Shown here piece after piece: positions 1 to 10,056 of a stretch of DNA of 64,000 nucleotides. The notes below the pieces were generated by a model. It searched no databases. It saw only the letters and a program-made list of their open reading frames with translations, and had not been told where the DNA came from. Positions within the stretch are counted from its first letter, which is position 1, and the number at the start of each line of letters is the position of its first letter. The position numbers were made by a program, and so were the translations under genes. Source of the stretch: Pisaster brevispinus (lineage: Eukaryota > Echinodermata > Asteroidea > Forcipulatida > Asteriidae); NCBI GenBank assembly GCA_023634235.1, contig JAMKCF010000022.1, forward strand, positions 62,001-126,000. The letters run 5' to 3'.

Positions 1-25
1 CATTTTGTTCTCGTTATTTTCAAAG

Positions 26-101
26 TTTCATGGAGGGTCTGGAGATCTCGGAGCATGCTGATAAGAAGTCTCAGGACTTGTCTGGAGGGACTAAGAGGAA
101 G
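26..101 (+). CDS. ABCA exon A: ABC signature motif
   Basis: The exon follows an AG at 24-25 and ends at AAG before GTAGGG (102). It reads ...[25 protein letters not shown] is the ABC signature that contacts ATP across the NBD dimer. It ends in phase 0, which fits the next exon starting CTT TGT. Confidence 0.9.
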
Positions 102-3100
102 GTAGGGAGCTCGTCTTTATAGACTCTAGGAAACAGATTAGTTTGTACCGATGCAGGTGTGGCAGGAGATTGTCCCCCCCCCCCAGAGATTCTGTGTCCC
201 CCTCCCCCCTTATACTGCTAATTGTGTCGAGATTTTATCTGATAGGGCTCTCTTTTTGACTGACTTCCTTCTGCCAGTGTTATTTTTTACCATATAGGGG
301 ACACACATACGCCAAGGGACAAATTCCCCTATGACTCAGGCATACAGCTACTCATTGGGTCAGCTGATTTTTCTCCTTTTTGCTTGAGTCTTTGCGTCAT
401 AGAAAACTAAAAAGCTCTGAACAGTTATACGCAGACCAACAAACAATATAAACAATTAACAGATGTTAATTTGGCCTTGGGCATAAAGAATATAATTTGT
501 TTTCACTCATACACTGATGTGTATTAAGTACTGTATACTCAGTACTTTCCAGAGTTCTGTGAAATAAATCCACAGGCAAATCACTTGGGTGGGATTCGAA
601 CCCACAACCTTTGCATTGCTAGAGCAGATGTGTTACCACAAGACTACCGAGCTAGCCCGATGGCTAGATGCGATTTGAATCTTACGTTTAAGCAGCGGGT
701 ACCGCAACGATTTAATAGGTGTTAAATCATGTTTTAAAAAAATACAATGACACAAAATTGACTTTTTTATCGAAACTACTTTTATTCGAACTTAAAATTT
801 GGCTTTGCCTGAGCCAGAACAATGAAACCATTGAGGGCGAGGGCAGGCTTGCAACAAAAGTTTCTTTCCGAGCAACTGTTTCCATTATGAGTAGGCTTGC
901 CCACACTCACACTGGTACCCAGATAAATAATTACAAACCCCAAACACTGTCGCACAAATATCTATAATCTTTGTCCATTAAGTACACTTACAAATGGCTT
1001 ATTAGCTGTATAGATCTTACGCACATAACGTCATTTAAGTAGGGCTCCCTCACCTGGAGGTCAAATTGATGTTGTTCATTGGCCAATCTTGTGTCCCGTG
1101 CATACAAATCTGTGTGGTTCAATTGTTTCGTCACGGTTTTGCCTCTAAGATGGCGGCTGGATGATGCCAATGCCTCAGGTCTATTGCACTGTCCAAATTA
1201 TCAGAACCAAACTTTGTTCAACACAACAGTGCTTTATACTGCATTTTTAAGATTCAAAATACTAAAACTATTTTTGTGTTTTGTTTGTGAAAAAAAGAAA
1301 TTTGGAGTTAACTTAGGGAGTAGTTATTCCTTTACAGAAATGTTAAAGTATTTTCTTTGGTGTTTTTTTTGACAGCTTTGTTTTGCCATGAGCATGCTGG
1401 GAACACCCAAGATTGTGTTTCTGGACGAGCCCTCCACCGGCATGGATCCAACCTCTAAGAGATACGTCTGGTGAGGAATCAGTCAGTCTTGAGTTTCGCT
1501 TTCTCAGAAGAAGTATCTTCTTCCAGATTGAATAGTTTGGGTGAATTTTTGAGAGAGAAAAATTATCGCTTTCCACGGAATATTAGTGAAATCTTAAACT
1601 TTCGATAACGAATATTACATACCACACACACAGATCCTTGTCATTTAATTGGGGGAACATGCATGAGCATTCATCCTTTTTTTTTTGCCATGTACATTCT
1701 CTTGTGCCCTCCAAGCGTTAGTATTGGAGTCTAAACTAATTGTTCCTCGATGAGGCAAGGTCATGACCCCGGAGGAACAAGGTCGGTGTCTGCATGGGGC
1801 CAGCCTCGTTGTTCAGAAGGGGTTTGTAGAATATTCAGAGTGTGTGGTGGGCGAGTTTCCTTGTCTACTCTGTGGTTATTGTGACATATTTCAAATGACA
1901 GGGATCTGTCTATGTGTGAGTTATATAAAACAAATATTAAACGTGTTTGTTCGAACATTGTTGCAGAATGCTGTCACTCGGTAAAATATGGCTTTTCCAT
2001 TTCACTCGGCTTTGCCTTGTGAAACGGAATAATCCAGATTCTACCTTGTGGTTATATTATGCAGCATTGCACTCAAATGCTTGCAATATTGTCTATTATA
2101 AGAAAACATATTTGCTTTTTAACCTTCAATGACACTATCGCTCACTTATCGGGTAACAGTTTTTAATTAAAAAGTTGGTACTCCGCAAAATTTTTTTTAA
2201 TCTAAACAATTTCAAGTTCCACAAATATCAAACTGTTGCTCAACACGTAAGGCATGGTGTCTGAGTGTAATTTCTTTTATTTATGGTGTCACGCAGTGTT
2301 AATAATTTGGTTTCATCTGGCGTTAAAGACCATAATAACAGAAACCATGGTAATTTTTGTAGGAACACCATTATTGCAAGTTTCCGCAAGGACCGAGGAG
2401 CGGTCCTCACGACCCACTCTATGGAGGAGGCAGATGCAGTCTGCTCACGAGTTGGAATCATGGTCTCTGGGAAGTTGGTGTAAGTTGGATTTCATTTTTT
2501 TAAGGAAACAAAACTTTTGACTTGGCTTTTTGCACATTTGTGAAACAAGATGTTGTTGATGTTGTAAAGAATAAGTATATAAGTTCTGTCACTGAAGAAG
2601 GTCTGATACAAGTACAACGTTTTTGCAATCTTTGGTGTTACTGCTTCCCAAGCCGGCAGGCCATTTTTAGGAATTTTGTCATATGTCAAATCTCATCCTT
2701 TATAAGGGATTTCTGATGAATTGTGACATCTGGGAGGTTCCGGGTCTTGTAAACCTCCTGAATTGTGACATCTGGGAGGTTCCAGGTCTTGTAAACCTCC
2801 TGAATTGTGACATCAGGGAGGTTCCGGGTCTAGTAAACCTCCTGAATTGTGACATCAGGGAGGTTCCGGGTCTAGTAAACCTCCTGAATTGTGACATCTG
2901 GGAGGTTCCGGGTCTAGTAAACCTCCTGAATTGTGACATCTGGGAGGTTCCGGGTCTAGTAAACCTCCTGAATTGTGACATCTGGGAGGTTCCAGGTCTT
3001 GTAAACCTCCTGAATTGTGACATCTGGGAGGTTCCAGGTCTAGTAAACCTCCTGAATTGTGACATCAGGGAGGTTCCGGGTCTAGTAAACCTCCTGAATT

Positions 3101-4934
3101 GTGACATCTGGGAGGTTCCAGGTCTAGTAAACCTCCTGAATTGTGACATCTGGGAGGTTCTGGGTCTAGAATATGCGGGAAACCAGACCCACAAGCCATT
3201 TTCAGGAATTTTCACTCATCAAATCTCATCCTTGGTAAGAGTGCTTGAGCCAGTTGCAGCTGGTTTCTACGGCGGCGTATTGAATGTTACTGACACTCCA
3301 GGTTTGTATATCATCAATCTTTACAGATGTCTAGGAACCACCCAGCACCTGAAGAGTAAGTACGGCGGTGGATACATCCTAGAAGTGAAGCTCAACCCAG
3401 GCCAGGCCTACTACTCCATGGACCATGCCAGTGGGCAGGCAGCCCAGCTTCTTAACCAACACCTCTCAGCCCTGGACCAGACCATTCGGCAGGTTTTCCC
3501 TGCAGTGGAGTTGACGGAGACCTTCGGGGAGCGTGTGACTTACCGCATCCCCAAGGATGGTGTGACTTCATTGTCGGAAGTCTTCAAGGCGATGGAAGAG
3601 GGTATGACGATAGCATGATATGATGTGATATTTTCTGCAACAAGGAAACTTTTCCCTAAAAAAATATGTGCCTCAGAAATCTAATTCGCCCCATTGTGCC
3701 CCTCTAATCTTACCCCAAATATTGCTCTCTTGGTGTGGAATATATATTCGCCCAGTCCAGCTATCGAAATACCTTCCTTTTAGAATGTCATAACACCAAT
3801 ATGACTGATTTGATTTGACCTGAAATGGATTGTTAATATTTGACCATGGTCAACAGCTGAATTGAGGGTAGATTACCAGCACATTAGCCCAGAGGTCACA
3901 AGTTCTATCCCTGTTCTAGCCAAATTTTTCTGTTTCTCCCCAATATTTAATTAAGAATTACCCAGTTAGTTTCCATTATTAAAATGTATAGACTTTGGGT
4001 CTAAGAGATATGAGATAAGCACAGTAACAATTCAAACATAAAACAATAGTGGTCACATGGTGATAAAAAAAAAAGAATAAAAAATATTGCACAAAAATAT
4101 TTATCTCTTTAAAAGTCTTGGTTTAAATAAAATCGTCACACTTATTTTCAGGCAAAGAGAAACTCCATGTAGAAGAATACAGCTTCAGTCAAGCTACTCT
4201 AGAACAGGTAATGGTTTCTCCTGTACTTCTTGGTATGTCTTTCATAGTGGCATGTCGTGGCCGAGCGGTCAATCCTACCGTAGCTCTGGTGTTTCTGATC
4301 AACAGAGTTTGGGTTCAGGTCCCAGTCTTGACACTCATGTCCTTAAAACGAGACACTTGACCGTTACCACTTCCTCCTTCGCACGGGACTTAGAGCTGCA
4401 CTCTCTAGGTCAGGCAGGCCAAGCTGCGCAGGCTGACAGGGCAAGCCCATCTGTGTTTGCTCTTGGGCAACGGCATTGGACAAGGCTTTAATTCTCAGTG
4501 TAGTAACTTCTTTGAGGTGGAACACATGGGTACAGATAGATGGGCTTCTGTGAAAAGCTGGCCTTGCAGGGAGACATCCAGTGGTGTAACCAGATATTTG
4601 CATTTTGAGGGAAGTGGGGAGGCAAAGAGATTGAGCGGTGTGTCTTTGATATAGTCAAACCACTCATTTCTGTAATTTTTCGATGCCACTTGGGGAAGGG
4701 GCAAGAGGGGGGTATGGAAAGGTTCTGAGCGGCGGGGAAAGTCATTCTTACCCATTTTGAGCGCCAAGTTCTTCATACTGATTTTCCTGTTGTCTTTTGA
4801 CACGCAAACAGGTGTTCATCGAGTTTGCTAAGCAGCAGCGTGAAGAAGATGAGACTCGTGATGGTGCTGAACCGAGTTCACGTCCAGGGAGTGGAAACAA
4901 CCGGATCAATGCAAGCACAGGAGAGATAGTCTAG
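26..4934 (+). CDS. ABCA-subfamily ABC transporter, C-terminal end (six exons, 5' truncated by window)
   Basis: Six exons at 26-101, 1376-1470, 2363-2479, 3327-3601, 4152-4207 and 4812-4934 join in one frame (246 residues visible) with GT-AG junctions throughout and matching phases (0,2,2,1,0). They encode the second half of the last nucleotide-binding domain: ABC signature LSGGTKRK, Walker [15 protein letters not shown]-loop [13 protein letters not shown], then the regulatory tail ending in [14 protein letters not shown] and a hydrophilic C-terminus. ABCA proteins are full-length membrane transporters that move lipids using ATP. The [12 protein letters not shown] and [12 protein letters not shown] stretches resemble the ABCA5/6/8/9/10 branch most, but assignment to a branch is inference from memory of the family. 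Walker A and the membrane domains lie upstream of the window. Nothing looks broken. Stop codon TAG at 4932-4934. No clear polyadenylation signal could be assigned. Confidence 0.93.
588..659 (-). repeat. tRNA-derived SINE fragment in ABCA intron 1
   Basis: On the minus strand it has a tRNA-like A-box region (TAGCTCGGTAGTCTTGTGG) and a near-perfect B box (GGTTCGAATCCC) at normal spacing. The 5' and 3' ends do not pair as an acceptor stem, so this is a tRNA-derived repeat or tRNA pseudogene rather than a working tRNA gene. Confidence 0.6.
1376..1470 (+). CDS. ABCA exon B: Walker B
   Basis: The acceptor is a T-run followed by GACAG; the donor is TG|GTGAGG. The exon encodes [19 protein letters not shown] and then STGMDP. 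The catalytic glutamate after the Walker B aspartate is present (LDE). It ends two bases into the Trp codon that the next exon completes. Confidence 0.95.
1471..2362 (+). other. ABCA intron 2, no recognised content
   Basis: An AT-rich intron of 892 bp. Short open frames on both strands have no family resemblance, and no repeat was recognised. Confidence 0.6.
2363..2479 (+). CDS. ABCA exon C: H-loop (switch) histidine
   Basis: The acceptor is TTTTTGTAG and the donor is GT|GTAAGT. The first G completes Trp, then [20 protein letters not shown]... follows. It contains the H-loop histidine in [13 protein letters not shown] and the conserved [10 protein letters not shown] strand. Ends in phase 2. 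Confidence 0.95.
2660..2702 (+). repeat. Left flank duplicate of the minisatellite
   Basis: The sequence GCCATTTTTAGGAATTTTG...CAAATCTCATCC matches 3190-3235 on the other side of the array in direct orientation with a few differences. This indicates that a larger segment was duplicated around the 42-bp repeat. Confidence 0.75.
2719..3169 (+). repeat. 42-bp minisatellite, about 10.7 copies, in ABCA intron 3
   Basis: Head-to-tail 42-bp units containing AATTGTGACATCTGGGAGG and GTAAACCTCCTG. Variants are few (TCT/TCA, CCG/CCA, CTT/CTA), so the array is young. Each unit holds GGAGGTT and AACCTCC as inverted arms about 11 bases apart and could form a hairpin. Because 42 is divisible by 3, several frames stay open through the array. 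Confidence 0.97.
3190..3235 (+). repeat. Right flank duplicate of the minisatellite
   Basis: Direct-repeat partner of 2660-2702: GCCATTTTCAGGAATTTTC then ATCAAATCTCATCC. It lies between the array and ABCA exon D. Confidence 0.75.
3327..3601 (+). CDS. ABCA exon D: post-NBD regulatory region
   Basis: The acceptor is CTTTACAG and the donor is GAGG|GTATGA. It starts by completing a Val codon, then [20 protein letters not shown], a block typical of the segment after the H-loop in ABCA proteins. The remainder is a less conserved regulatory domain ending ...SEVFKAMEE. Phase 1 at the 3' end matches exon E. Its frame is also open upstream through the minisatellite. Confidence 0.95.
3846..3955 (+). 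repeat. Decayed tRNA-derived SINE (leader-tRNA family), intron 4
   Basis: CAGCTGAATTGAGGGTAGA, CCAGAGGTCACAAGTTCTAT and GTTCTAGCCAAATTTTTCTG align in order with the better copies at 42345-42545 and 5380-5535. Several box positions are mutated, so this is an old copy. Confidence 0.55.
4152..4207 (+). CDS. ABCA exon E: C-terminal conserved motif
   Basis: The acceptor is TTATTTTCAG and the donor is CAG|GTAATG. The 56 bp encode [19 protein letters not shown], the first part of the conserved C-terminal motif in ABCA proteins that precedes VF(I/V). Ends in phase 0. Confidence 0.95.
4247..4500 (+). repeat. tRNA(Leu/Ser-type)-derived SINE in ABCA intron 5
   Basis: TGTCGTGGCCGAGCGGTCAA is a type II tRNA A-box region with a long variable arm, followed by a B-box-like GGGTTCAGGTCCCAGTCTTG and a body starting ACACTCATGTCCTT. 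The same architecture occurs at 7227 and, inverted, near 48560. The 3' boundary is uncertain. Confidence 0.7.
4812..4934 (+). CDS. ABCA exon F: C-terminus and stop
   Basis: The acceptor is CGCAAACAG. The exon reads [18 protein letters not shown] and then a Ser/Asn-rich tail to TAG at 4932-4934. VF plus a short charged helix after LEQ is the usual ABCA ending; the last ~20 residues are lineage specific. Confidence 0.93.
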   Translation: MFIEFAKQQREEDETRDGAEPSSRPGSGNNRINASTGEIV

Positions 4935-5379
4935 ACAGCTTACTTCATTCAGACACAAAGTGGCAAAGTGTCGCAATCGATGGGACATCTTTGTGTTTAC
5001 TCAACCAAGACCTGTAATTTGGGGGTGGGGGGGGGGAGGGGGAAAGCTTAAATTTAGGGGTAGCAAACATTAATTTGTTAAGTGTAATTTTGTCTTGCTG
5101 GAAAAACGTTGACTTGCCACAATGACAGACTTAGACCAGATATTATTGAGATGGGTTAAGGCGAACATAATTGGATTTGTGTGGGTGCAATGGTGTTGGG
5201 GAAAAAAGTGAGGAGGCAAACTGAAAGAAAGAAAAGGACCCAAAAAAGGACTCTCAACACCGACAGCTGGCACAACGGCAGGTGGAAACCCAAGAGCAGT
5301 AGTGGTCAGATTGATAAGGGGAATTAAATGTTGAATCATAAAATTCAAGCACACAAGTTTTTAAGGAGAAGAATGATTT

Positions 5380-5535
5380 ATTTAAATTTTGGGGGTTTGA
5401 ACAAAGACAAATTGACTGGAGCGGGACTTGAACCAACGACCTCCGGATTAACGTACTGGCGCTCTACCAACTGAGCTATCCAGCCCTATGTTGGCGGTCT
5501 CCCTATTAGTCAATATCTTTGTTCGGGGTGCCATT
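5380..5535 (-). repeat. tRNA-derived SINE with conserved 5' leader
   Basis: Read on the minus strand: GGCACCCCGAACAAAGATA, AGACCGCCAACATAGGGC, then tRNA-like GATAGCTCAGTTGGTAGAGC and GGTTCAAGTCCCGCTCCAG, then CAATTTGTCTTTGTTC. The stretch upstream of the tRNA-like part matches the copy at 42345-42545, so the repeating unit is larger than the tRNA head. It lies about 450 bp past the ABCA stop, possibly in its 3' flank. Confidence 0.8.
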
Positions 5536-5997
5536 AGACATCACACTGGCAAAACACTGAAAGTAGTTCAAAGGTACAATCCACAAAATAGAACTTTGAT
5601 TGAGAAAAAAATAATAGTTTACAAGTATACAAAATTGTATAAAGTACCAAGCCAAGTGAGTGGCACGGAGGAACAGGTGACCAGAGCAGCAACCTCTGCA
5701 ATGCTGTCCTACCTCAACAATTTCTCAACAAATACCCCGCCCTCAGATTAAAGGTTTTTTTTAACGGCGCTTGATGTAAAAAAAAACCTGATGTATCAGA
5801 TCTGGGTTTTAACACAACCAACCAGTAAAAGTACGGTAATACAAAATGTTTGTACGTTGATGAATGTTTGGCTGGGGACACACAAGGTGGCTGAGTTCAA
5901 ATTAAAGTTTTTTTCTCAGGACATTTTATAATTTAACCAAAGAAAGCTTTCAGATTAAAATATATATGTGTATGTACAAATATATTTAAAATTAGTA
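5536..5997. other. Downstream flank of ABCA, no firm feature
   Basis: An open stretch at 5640-5751 on the + strand ends in a hydrophilic sequence (QVTRAATSAMLSYL), but convincing splice signals and family resemblance are lacking. It could be ABCA 3' UTR or a gene relic. The rest is AT-rich. Confidence 0.4.
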
Positions 5998-6453
5998 GGG
6001 GAGATGGCCTTAGTTTTCGATCAAAACCGGATTTTCGTCAGATGGCAACTAGTAGCATATAAAACCAGTAGTGGGAATGACCCTAGCTTTCCATCCAAAC
6101 CAGACGTTCGTCAGAGACATAGACAAGCACAAACAAAAACATAGCAAAAAGAGGGAGCAAAGAATTATGGGTAGGCATCCAGAAAAAAGCAGGAAAGTTA
6201 TAGCCAGTCAAAGTTAATAATTCACAAACAAGTAACGGGTAAAGTAGTGAGGACAAAAGGATGGTCAATGTGAGAAAGTGAAAGGGTGGATTACTGGACC
6301 ATGAAGGTGGTAACTGCATTCTGGGTAATGCGGAAAGCATAACAGGACAGGATTAGAGGGCAAGCTGCATCAGGGATAATGCAGCTAACTGAGCTAGCAG
6401 GGGAGATGACCTTAGCTTTCGATCCAGACCGGACCTTCATCGAAGGCATAAAT
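5998..6453 (+). repeat. Three direct copies of a ~50-bp repeat
   Basis: The motif GGGGAGATGRCCTTAGYTTT with CGATCnAnACCGG and TTCGTCAGA recurs at 5998, 6073 and 6399 with moderate divergence. Between copies 2 and 3 lies ~280 bp of unrelated DNA. A run of AT dinucleotides follows copy 3. Probably pieces of one mobile repeat family. Confidence 0.65.
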
Positions 6454-7220
6454 AAATATATATATATATTTATTATTTTTTAAGTCATTGACTCTTTTCT
6501 ACAGGATTGGTTTTTCACTTTTTGGATGCTACTTATTAATAAGTATGGTGAGTTACGATTGTACTCTGAGTATAACATTACGGTATTTACTGGTTAGTGT
6601 AAAATCCTGTTAAGTTCTTATCTCAGTTCAGCCGTTACTGGCTGGGTTAGCATTCATAACAAGCCTAGAATGAACTAGGTTCTACTTTGACAGGATTTTG
6701 ACCATACCTTTCTGTGTGTGTGTGGTGACACGCTGCTTAATGACTACTTGCTTGAAAAAAGTACTATTTCTGATATCTGAATGTTGGGAGGTCTGCTGTT
6801 GCCATGCATTATAAGCTTGAAACTAACACGAACTCTAGGATCAGTGACTGCAATCAAGGCATACATAGACTCATAGCTGACGTCCCAAACTTTATTTTGG
6901 TCACAGATTTAACAAAAGTCATGTGGTGTGTCGTAACCAATACAAATGCGCCATAAATAAATAGGGCTGTTTAATCGGCAACTGTCATACATGGTCAGAA
7001 AACTGGGCTGATGTCAGCAGCCCTGAACTATGCTGGGATAAAAAACTATGTATTGTACTGCTATCAGCCATTACAGGACAAAAATAAATCTGTCGTTTGT
7101 TTCACCAATGATCAAAAACCAGAAATTAAAAAATTCTAGTTTGTGTGCATTTCAAACGTCTTGGGGTATTTTGTTACATAAAGTAGGAATTAATTTGGTA
7201 TCAACCCAGCACGGGTAGTT
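6454..7220. other. No gene seen
   Basis: AT-rich intergenic DNA with a short TG run near 6713. No coding, RNA or repeat signal recognised. Confidence 0.55.
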
Positions 7221-7226
7221 ACTTAG

Positions 7227-7616
7227 GGTGTCATGGCCGCGCGGTGTAGAGCATCAAATTCAAGTTTTGGTGGGTTAAGTCATCGGGTTGTGGGTTCGAA
7301 TCCTGGTTATGACTCTTGTGTCCTTGAGCAAGATGCTTTACTACAGCTGCTTCTCTTCACCCAATGGGTACCTTTGAGGGTAGAGGTTGATATTGTGTAT
7401 GAAAAAGCCTTCGGAGCACTACGGCTGCTCGAGGCTGTATACTCCCCAGGGAGCTGAGAAAGATTACAGGAATGCTTTTGGCCCAATGACCAGGGCACTA
7501 ATGTAAAGTGCATTGATACATTATTGTAAAATGCGCTATATAAGAACTTGTTATTATTATTATTATTCATTTTTATTATTTCTATTATTGTGATTATTAT
7601 TATTATTAATATTATT
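7227..7616 (+). mobile_element. Full-length tRNA-Leu-derived SINE with TTA tail
   Basis: The head is GTGTCATGGCCGCGCGGTGT, an anticodon arm with loop TTCAAGT (anticodon CAA, Leu) and B box GGGTTCGAATCC. The body runs ACTCTTGTGTCCTTGAGCAA through GTATACTCCCCAGGGAGCTG, the end is GCGCTATATAAGAACTTG, and a (TTA)n tail follows. This is a complete composite SINE: Pol III head, conserved centre, LINE-like tail. Other fragments of the same body occur at 47808 and 48188. Confidence 0.88.
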
Positions 7617-9927
7617 TGCGAGCGGTTTTATGGTCAAAGTATATTTATAATTAACATACAGTACTGGGCTTTCTGCATATATATATTTTTAGTTATTTGA
7701 GTACAAAAATTATTTGTTATCCCATATTTGATTTGAAACTATCCTTTCTTATTTTCCTATACAAATTTAACAAATATTTACAAACAGCTCTGTATTTTCT
7801 TTTAAATTACTTAATTACTTAGCAATTTGATTTTGTTTGTGCATATATTATATTTGATTTTAGATTATCCTTTTTGGTTTGCTATATAAATTTGATATAT
7901 ATTTACAAACTGCTCTGATTATGTAATGATTTAGTGATTTGATTTTTTAAAAATGTTTTGAATACGAGTTTTGATGTGAAATTATTAATAATTTTTCCCA
8001 TACAAATTTAATGTATTTTTAGTTGTTATAAAGGTTTATTAAGCATATGATCTTGGGTTGATGATGTTCATTTCATTTCCCCAAAAATGTTCTGTATATT
8101 TTGAATTCATTCTCACAAAGTCATATTTTTCAAGTACTGAAAAGGAAGTTAAGGTGTCACAAAATTATCAAATAGTTCTTTATATTTTATGTGATAGATT
8201 AACAAATAAAATATAGTTTAAAGAGAGGCTTCAAGGTCAAAATGAGTTTTGTGATTTACTCGTTGTCCAATTTATAGAGTCCTCATGAAAGTAGAGGGAA
8301 ACTTACAAGTTTCTAACCACACTTTAAAATGGTATAAAATGTCATTTTATTTGACACTCTTTCAGAGTGAAATTTGAAACATGACACCACTGGACATCAT
8401 AAAACAAATGGGGTCTGTGCATCCCAAAGAGGGCCAGGCAAAAAGGTTAAATCCAATTCAAAATTCAGGAATCAACTAAAAAAAAACTCTGCATGTACAA
8501 ATCAAATGTACAGATCATATATTTGCAATGTGACGACATATCAAACAATTTTTTGATTTTGACAAAGGTTACACTTGAAGGGTATTAGACACAGTGGCAT
8601 TTTACACAACTTTAACCTGAGGTTAGAGGCTTGGAGTTGTAAGATTTCCATAAGGACTCTATGTAATGGAAAATGAGCGAAACACAAAATTGAGTTTGAT
8701 CTTGGATTCTCTCTACACTACTAGTCATGCACTACTGCCATGCTTTGTCTGCAATGGTAGTACGCTGCAATGCTGTAGCACAGCGATTGATTAACTAATT
8801 TAAAGATGTGAAATGAACAAACTTTTGTGTCAATTGTCGCTTTTAAATAAAAGTACAGCAGTGGTGTTTATCAACAAGTATTGATTAGTTTTAATCCGAA
8901 AATTTAGTGACAATCAAGTTTATACCAGTACCAATCCTCCAGAGAAATGTGTCCATCTGAAATATTTTGTCAAAGTGGGTCGGGGGGGGGGGGACAGCAT
9001 TAAACCAATTGAATTTAATTGAAATGAAATGGTTTATATAAAAAAAACATTATTGCAGCTAGGGGCTAGATGAAGATAATTTTTGCAGATTTAAATATGT
9101 TCTAAAATAAGGTTTTTAAAATCATGGGAAAGAACTAAATAAATATTTTAAAAAATAGAAACGTAAAATGACTATGCTACAAATGCATAAAATAAAATAG
9201 AATGATTATGAAAATATGTGTGAATCAAATGATTATTCGGAAAAAAAGATATCACGAAAATGCTCTAACTAAAAAAAAATTGAAATTTGTAATTAAATAA
9301 ACAAACAGTTGTTATATCTATTCTTAAATATGTGAGATATAATTTTTTTTGAAGAGGTGCTGCTATGAGATGAACCAGTCGGTTTGATCTCAAAGATATG
9401 ACTAGTTAGTTTAGCACATGTAACTATTAAAGCATGTTGTACATTTGTTTTCTCTTTCTTTGTCTGTCTCTGTAAATTTGTTGATAAATTATTGTGTCTA
9501 CTTCATTCGCTTACCAAAGCTGCACTACTAGGCCTATTGGATATTTCTTAGCCGTTGGACAACTTCGCTAAAAGTTTAACAACCAAAGAGGGTGCCCTCT
9601 CTGGGCCTACCCGTCATGCTATGCGGCAACCTGCCATGTTAGTTAGGCCTACTTTTCTAGTGACAGTAAGCTATATCAAACAGAGGTGTTTTTAACATCC
9701 TCTCATTCTTGAGATTTTCTAATAAACCACAACTTGCTAAGTGTAACCGTTATTGTCGGTATTACTATTATTTACTATGAAGTTGGGTTTTTGTGGAGGA
9801 GCTAAGTACACTTGATAAAGCCGTATCGTGGGGTATACCGGCTGTTGGCTGTCCTTTAATACCCCTAATTATCTCGATAGTGGGATCCATAATGAGATAG
9901 TACTATAAGAAACTTCAGTGAACATTA
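7617..9927. other. AT-rich intergenic DNA, no gene seen
   Basis: Long AT-rich stretch without splice-flanked open frames or recognised repeats. A G12 run sits at about 8983-8994. Confidence 0.6.
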
Positions 9928-10056
9928 GGCCGTGTCCGAAACGGCAACTTCGGCTACAGCTACAGCTAGATCAGCCCGTCTGCCAGTGTTGAAGAATAGG
10001 CAGACGCTCGCGATCTGGCCGTAGCTGTAGCCGAAGTCGCCGTTTCGGACACGGCC
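9928..10056. mobile_element. 129-bp near-perfect foldback element (MITE-like)
   Basis: Starts GGCCGTGTCCGAAACGGC and ends with its reverse complement GCCGTTTCGGACACGGCC. Pairing continues inward (CTTCGGCTACAGCTAC, CGTCTGCC/GGCAGACG) to a loop of about 14 bases around AGTGTTGAAGAATA, so nearly the whole element is one hairpin. Flanks are TTA and CAA, which might be a decayed 3-bp target duplication of the PIF/Harbinger type. Confidence 0.85.

Noticed and set aside
588..659. Functional tRNA gene
   Set aside because: Boxes A and B are present but the acceptor stem does not pair; the same holds at 5430-5490, 29905-29996 and 42441-42510.
2719..3169. CRISPR-like array
   Set aside because: Units are contiguous 42-bp repeats without variable spacers, in a eukaryotic intron.
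4364..4803. Overlapping ORFs in ABCA intron 5
   Set aside because: They lie in SINE sequence and between well-defined ABCA exons E and F, whose phases join directly.
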